A stretch of DNA of 7,962 nucleotides from NCBI GenBank assembly GCA_937901055.1, contig CALCGO010000222.1:1-7962 (forward strand), read 5' to 3'. Under the pieces are notes generated by a model that was not told the origin of the DNA, did not search any database, and saw only the letters and a program-made list of their open reading frames with translations. This document shows, piece after piece, positions 5,840 to 7,962 of this stretch. The position numbers and the translations under genes were made by a program. The stretch comes from an uncultured Rhodobacterales bacterium (GTDB lineage Bacteria > Pseudomonadota > Alphaproteobacteria > Rhodobacterales > Rhodobacteraceae). The first letter of the stretch is position 1, and each line of letters opens with the position of its first letter.

Positions 5840-6343
5840 TCAATCAGTGCCGCGATAAGGCTCGACGTATTGCATGGCCATGTCCCATGGGAAGAAAATC
5901 CATGTGTCTTGGCTTACCTCGGTGATGAAACTGTCGGTCATCGGCCGTCCCTCGGGTTTAGCGTAAACCGTTGCGATATGTGCTTTCGGGAACAGGTTAC
6001 GGACAACTTTTAGGGTTTTTCCGGTATCAACCAGATCATCGACAATAAGAACGCCTTCGCCGTCGCCCATCAAATCCATGTCTGGCGATTTCAGGACAAC
6101 CGCCTCGGACTGCTTTTGGTGGTCGTAGGATTTGATGCTGATGGTATCGACTGTGCGGATGTCCAGTTCGCGTGCTACGATCATTGCAGGAGCCAAGCCG
6201 CCACGTGTAATGGCAATAACGGCTTTCCAAGAGCCATCATCGGGGCCTTTGCCGTCCAGACGCCATGCAAGAGCGCGGCTGTCGCGGTGGATTTGATCCC
6301 AGCTGATGTGGAAGCCTTTTTCGTGAGGAAGTCTATCAGTCAT
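5840..6343 (-). CDS. gpt: Xanthine (xanthine-guanine) phosphoribosyltransferase
   Basis: 167 residues, close to the length of E. coli Gpt. The PRPP-binding loop VLIVDDLVDTGKT is at 98-110 and the first loop ITRGGLAPA, with Arg47, at 45-53. The C-terminal part RPMTDSFITEVSQDTWIFFPWDM (133-155) matches the Gpt-specific purine and metal region (QDTW, PWDM). By family knowledge it transfers phosphoribosyl from PRPP to xanthine or guanine, giving XMP or GMP, in purine salvage in the cytoplasm; hypoxanthine is a poorer substrate. The ATG at 6341-6343 shares one base with the TAA of fabI (TAATG), so it is the second gene of a fabI-gpt operon. AGGA lies 8 nt upstream, inside fabI. No odd features. 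Confidence 0.93.
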   Translation of the reverse strand: MTDRLPHEKGFHISWDQIHRDSRALAWRLDGKGPDDGSWKAVIAITRGGLAPAMIVARELDIRTVDTISIKSYDHQKQSEAVVLKSPDMDLMGDGEGVLIVDDLVDTGKTLKVVRNLFPKAHIATVYAKPEGRPMTDSFITEVSQDTWIFFPWDMAMQYVEPYRGTD

Positions 6344-7161
6344 TATTTGCGTCCTGTTACTACGCCGATGTCTGGTGCATCTTCGGCTTTCATACCCACC
6401 ACATTGTATCCGGCATCTACGTGATGATTCTCGCCAGTCACACCGGAGGATAGATCAGACAGCAGATACATCGCGGATTTGCCGACCTCGGTTTGTGTTA
6501 CGTTGCGTCGTAAAGGGGAGTTCAATTCGTTCCACTTCATGATGTAACGGAAATCGCCGATACCCGAGGCTGCAAGCGTTTTGATCGGGCCAGCCGACAG
6601 CGCGTTTACACGGATGTTCTTGGGGCCAAGGTCCATAGCCATATATTTGACCGAAGCTTCAAGCCCGGCTTTTGCAACGCCCATGACGTTGTAATGCGGC
6701 ATAACTTTTTCTGCACCGTAGTAGGTCAGCGTCAGGCAAGACCCGCCGTCCGGCATCATCTTTTCAGCGCGCTGAACAACAGCGGTGAAGGAGTAGATGG
6801 AGATGTTCATCGTTAGATCGAAGTTTTTGGCGGTGGTATCAACATAACGTCCGCGCAGCTCGTTCTTGTCGGAAAAGCCGATGGCGTGGACAAGAAAGTC
6901 CAGCTTGCCCCATTTAGCTTCCAATGCGGCGAACACGGCGTCGATTGATTCGTCGTTGGTGACGTCACATTCCAGCACGATATCGGAGCCTAAGCTTTCG
7001 GCCAGCGGGTTAACACGTTTGCCCAATGCCTCGCCTTGGTAGGTGAAAGCCAGTTCAGCCCCTTGTTCGTGGCATGCTTGTGCGATGCCCCATGCGATTG
7101 ATTTGTTGTTCGCGACGCCCATAATCAGGCCGCGCTTGCCTTGCATAAGTCCTGCACCCAT
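6343..7161 (-). CDS. fabI: Enoyl-[acyl-carrier-protein] reductase (NADH) FabI
   Basis: 272 residues from the ATG at 7159-7161. The atypical SDR motif near the N-terminus is the FabI form GVANNKSIAWG (15-25), binding NADH. VHAIGF (91-96), the catalytic Tyr157 and Lys164 in YNVMGVAK (Tyr-six-Lys spacing) and the substrate-loop motif SAGPIKTLAASGI (189-201) are present. The C-terminus has GENHHVDAGYNVVGM (243-257). By family knowledge it performs the last reduction of each type II fatty acid elongation cycle, trans-2-enoyl-ACP to acyl-ACP, in the cytoplasm. Start choice: an in-frame ATG at 7177-7179 would add six residues (MTRGIP) but has no visible ribosome site, whereas the chosen ATG has AAGGGG 7 nt upstream and gives MGAGLMQGKRG, the usual FabI N-terminus. 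The open frame continues to 7659 but that extension is antisense to pdxH and not coding. It overlaps the gpt start by 1 nt and is divergent from pdxH. Confidence 0.94.
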   Translation of the reverse strand: MGAGLMQGKRGLIMGVANNKSIAWGIAQACHEQGAELAFTYQGEALGKRVNPLAESLGSDIVLECDVTNDESIDAVFAALEAKWGKLDFLVHAIGFSDKNELRGRYVDTTAKNFDLTMNISIYSFTAVVQRAEKMMPDGGSCLTLTYYGAEKVMPHYNVMGVAKAGLEASVKYMAMDLGPKNIRVNALSAGPIKTLAASGIGDFRYIMKWNELNSPLRRNVTQTEVGKSAMYLLSDLSSGVTGENHHVDAGYNVVGMKAEDAPDIGVVTGRK

Positions 7162-7247
7162 CGGTATGCCCCTTGTCATAGATTTATTTCGCTGGTTTAA
7201 GCTATTGAAACACATGCAGCAAGATTGTTGAACCGTTTGAGGGCGTA
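7162..7247. promoter_or_regulatory. Divergent fabI/pdxH promoter region
   Basis: 86 nt separate the chosen fabI start (minus) from the pdxH start (plus), so both promoters must lie here or overlap the gene starts. TTGAAA at 7205-7210 on the plus strand and TTGCTG (complement of about 7216-7221) on the minus strand are possible -35 boxes. No matching -10 box was convincing, so the elements are not assigned. GAGGG at 7239-7243 is the pdxH ribosome site. Confidence 0.4.
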
Positions 7248-7862
7248 ATGCAGGAAAATTCGAAACGAACCGGTATATTTGCGGGCGATGACCCGTTTCA
7301 GATAGCACGCGGCTGGTTGACGGAGGCCGAGGGGGCTGAACCCAATGACGCGAACGCCATCGCGCTGTCGACGGTTGATGCAGACGGGATGCCAAATGCG
7401 CGGATGGTTTTGTTGAAAGATATCGAAGACGGCGCGTTTGTTTTTTATACAAACTACGGCAGTGCCAAAGCGTCCGAGATTGATCAGGGTGGGAAGGCCG
7501 CCTTTGTGATGCATTGGAAATCCTTGCGCCGCCAAATCCGGGTGCGCGGCGTGGTCGAGCGTGAGGCCGGTGAGAAGGCGGATGCGTATTATGTGTCACG
7601 CTCTTTACCGAGCCGTTTGGGTGCTTGGGCATCGAAGCAATCGCGACCGCTTGGTTCACGCGGGGAGTTGTTGGCGGAAGTGGCGAAAAGCACGGCCTCC
7701 AAAGGTTTGAACCCTGATCGGCCGCCGTTCTGGGGCGGCTATCGGATTATTCCAAGCGAAATCGAGTTCTGGGCGGACGGACAGCATCGTTTACACGATA
7801 GGTTTCGCTGGGCACGGAGCGGCCCGCAAGGTGCTTGGGAAATCGACAGATTACAGCCGTAA
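7248..7862 (+). CDS. pdxH: Pyridoxamine/pyridoxine 5'-phosphate oxidase
   Basis: 204 residues, normal for the alphaproteobacterial enzyme, which has a shorter N-terminus than E. coli PdxH. FMN-binding motifs: ARMVLLK at 51-57, YTNYGSAK at 67-74, and RRQIRVRG at 94-101. Substrate-phosphate residues by analogy with E. coli Tyr129/Arg133/Ser137 are Tyr114, Arg118 and Ser122 in YYVSRSLPS. The C-terminal signature FWADGQHRLHDR (174-185) carries Arg181 and His183, which contact the PLP ring in the family. The protein ends in the usual RLxP. It oxidises pyridoxamine or pyridoxine 5'-phosphate to pyridoxal 5'-phosphate with O2, using FMN and releasing H2O2, as the last step of PLP synthesis and salvage. 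The ATG at 7248 has GAGGG with a 4-nt spacer. It is transcribed divergently from fabI-gpt. No terminator is visible right after the stop. Confidence 0.95.
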   Translation: MQENSKRTGIFAGDDPFQIARGWLTEAEGAEPNDANAIALSTVDADGMPNARMVLLKDIEDGAFVFYTNYGSAKASEIDQGGKAAFVMHWKSLRRQIRVRGVVEREAGEKADAYYVSRSLPSRLGAWASKQSRPLGSRGELLAEVAKSTASKGLNPDRPPFWGGYRIIPSEIEFWADGQHRLHDRFRWARSGPQGAWEIDRLQP

Positions 7863-7881
7863 CTTCCCGTATAGATTGCGC

Positions 7882-7908
7882 TTGATGTCAGAACTTTCGT
7901 TATAGTAT
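7882..7908 (+). promoter_or_regulatory. Possible promoter for a gene beyond the window
   Basis: TTGATG (7882-7887) and TAGTAT (7903-7908), or the overlapping TATAGT (7901-7906), resemble -35 and -10 boxes. The spacing (15 or 13 nt) is short. The 100 nt after pdxH contain no ORF start with a ribosome site, so this could be the leader of a downstream gene. A cold-shock gene often follows pdxH in related genomes as far as I recall, but none is visible here. Confidence 0.25.
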
Positions 7909-7962
7909 GAAGCGGTCCTACTTTTCCGAACAGGTTTACGGCTAAGTTAAGGTGTATCGGGT

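Noticed and set aside
7180..7659. N-terminal extension of the fabI frame upstream of its start
   Set aside because: It is antisense to pdxH, rich in Arg/Pro/His/Ser as expected for a shadow frame, and unlike any FabI N-terminus. The start at 7161 has a ribosome site and the correct family N-terminus.

Overview
The window looks like chromosomal DNA of a moderate-GC alphaproteobacterium. Rhodobacterales (Roseobacter group) is the most likely placement. This rests on the recognisable protein families (a DctBD pair next to a DctPQM TRAP transporter, and FabI/PdxH/Gpt sequences of alphaproteobacterial type). It is an inference from reading, not a database result. No mobile element, CRISPR array, tRNA or rRNA was found.

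Left part (1-5462, all + strand): a complete C4-dicarboxylate sensing and uptake locus. It starts with the C-terminal part of the sensor kinase DctB, cut by the window edge. The response regulator DctD overlaps DctB by 4 nt (ATGA). A 238-nt control region follows, with two similar 18-bp palindrome-like sites 32 bp apart centre to centre. Then come dctP (periplasmic binding protein), an intercistronic stem-loop, dctQ (small membrane subunit) and dctM (large membrane subunit). The likely logic is that DctB senses external dicarboxylate and phosphorylates DctD. DctD then binds the tandem sites and switches on dctPQM, which imports succinate, fumarate or malate using an ion gradient. The striking point is that this DctD has Walker A, Walker B and HTH motifs but lacks the GAFTGA loop used to contact sigma-54 RNA polymerase. 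No -24/-12 promoter is visible upstream of dctP either, so activation may work through the housekeeping polymerase.

Middle (5463-5839): a 377-nt convergent gap between dctM (+) and gpt (-). It holds a short hairpin just after dctM, a strong 14-bp GNRA-type hairpin (5521-5554), a small hairpin (5570-5586), a long two-tier inverted repeat of about 118 nt (5627-5744), and an 11-bp terminator-like hairpin right behind gpt (5807-5835). No convincing protein gene lies here. The long inverted repeat could be an unannotated structured RNA.

Right part (5840-7962): fabI and gpt on the minus strand form an operon with a 1-nt stop/start overlap. Divergent from them is pdxH on the plus strand. The final 100 nt after pdxH hold no gene, only a possible weak promoter for something beyond the window. 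Most of the window is ordinary core metabolism and transport. The items worth a second look are the GAFTGA-less DctD with its tandem sites and the structured dctM-gpt gap.
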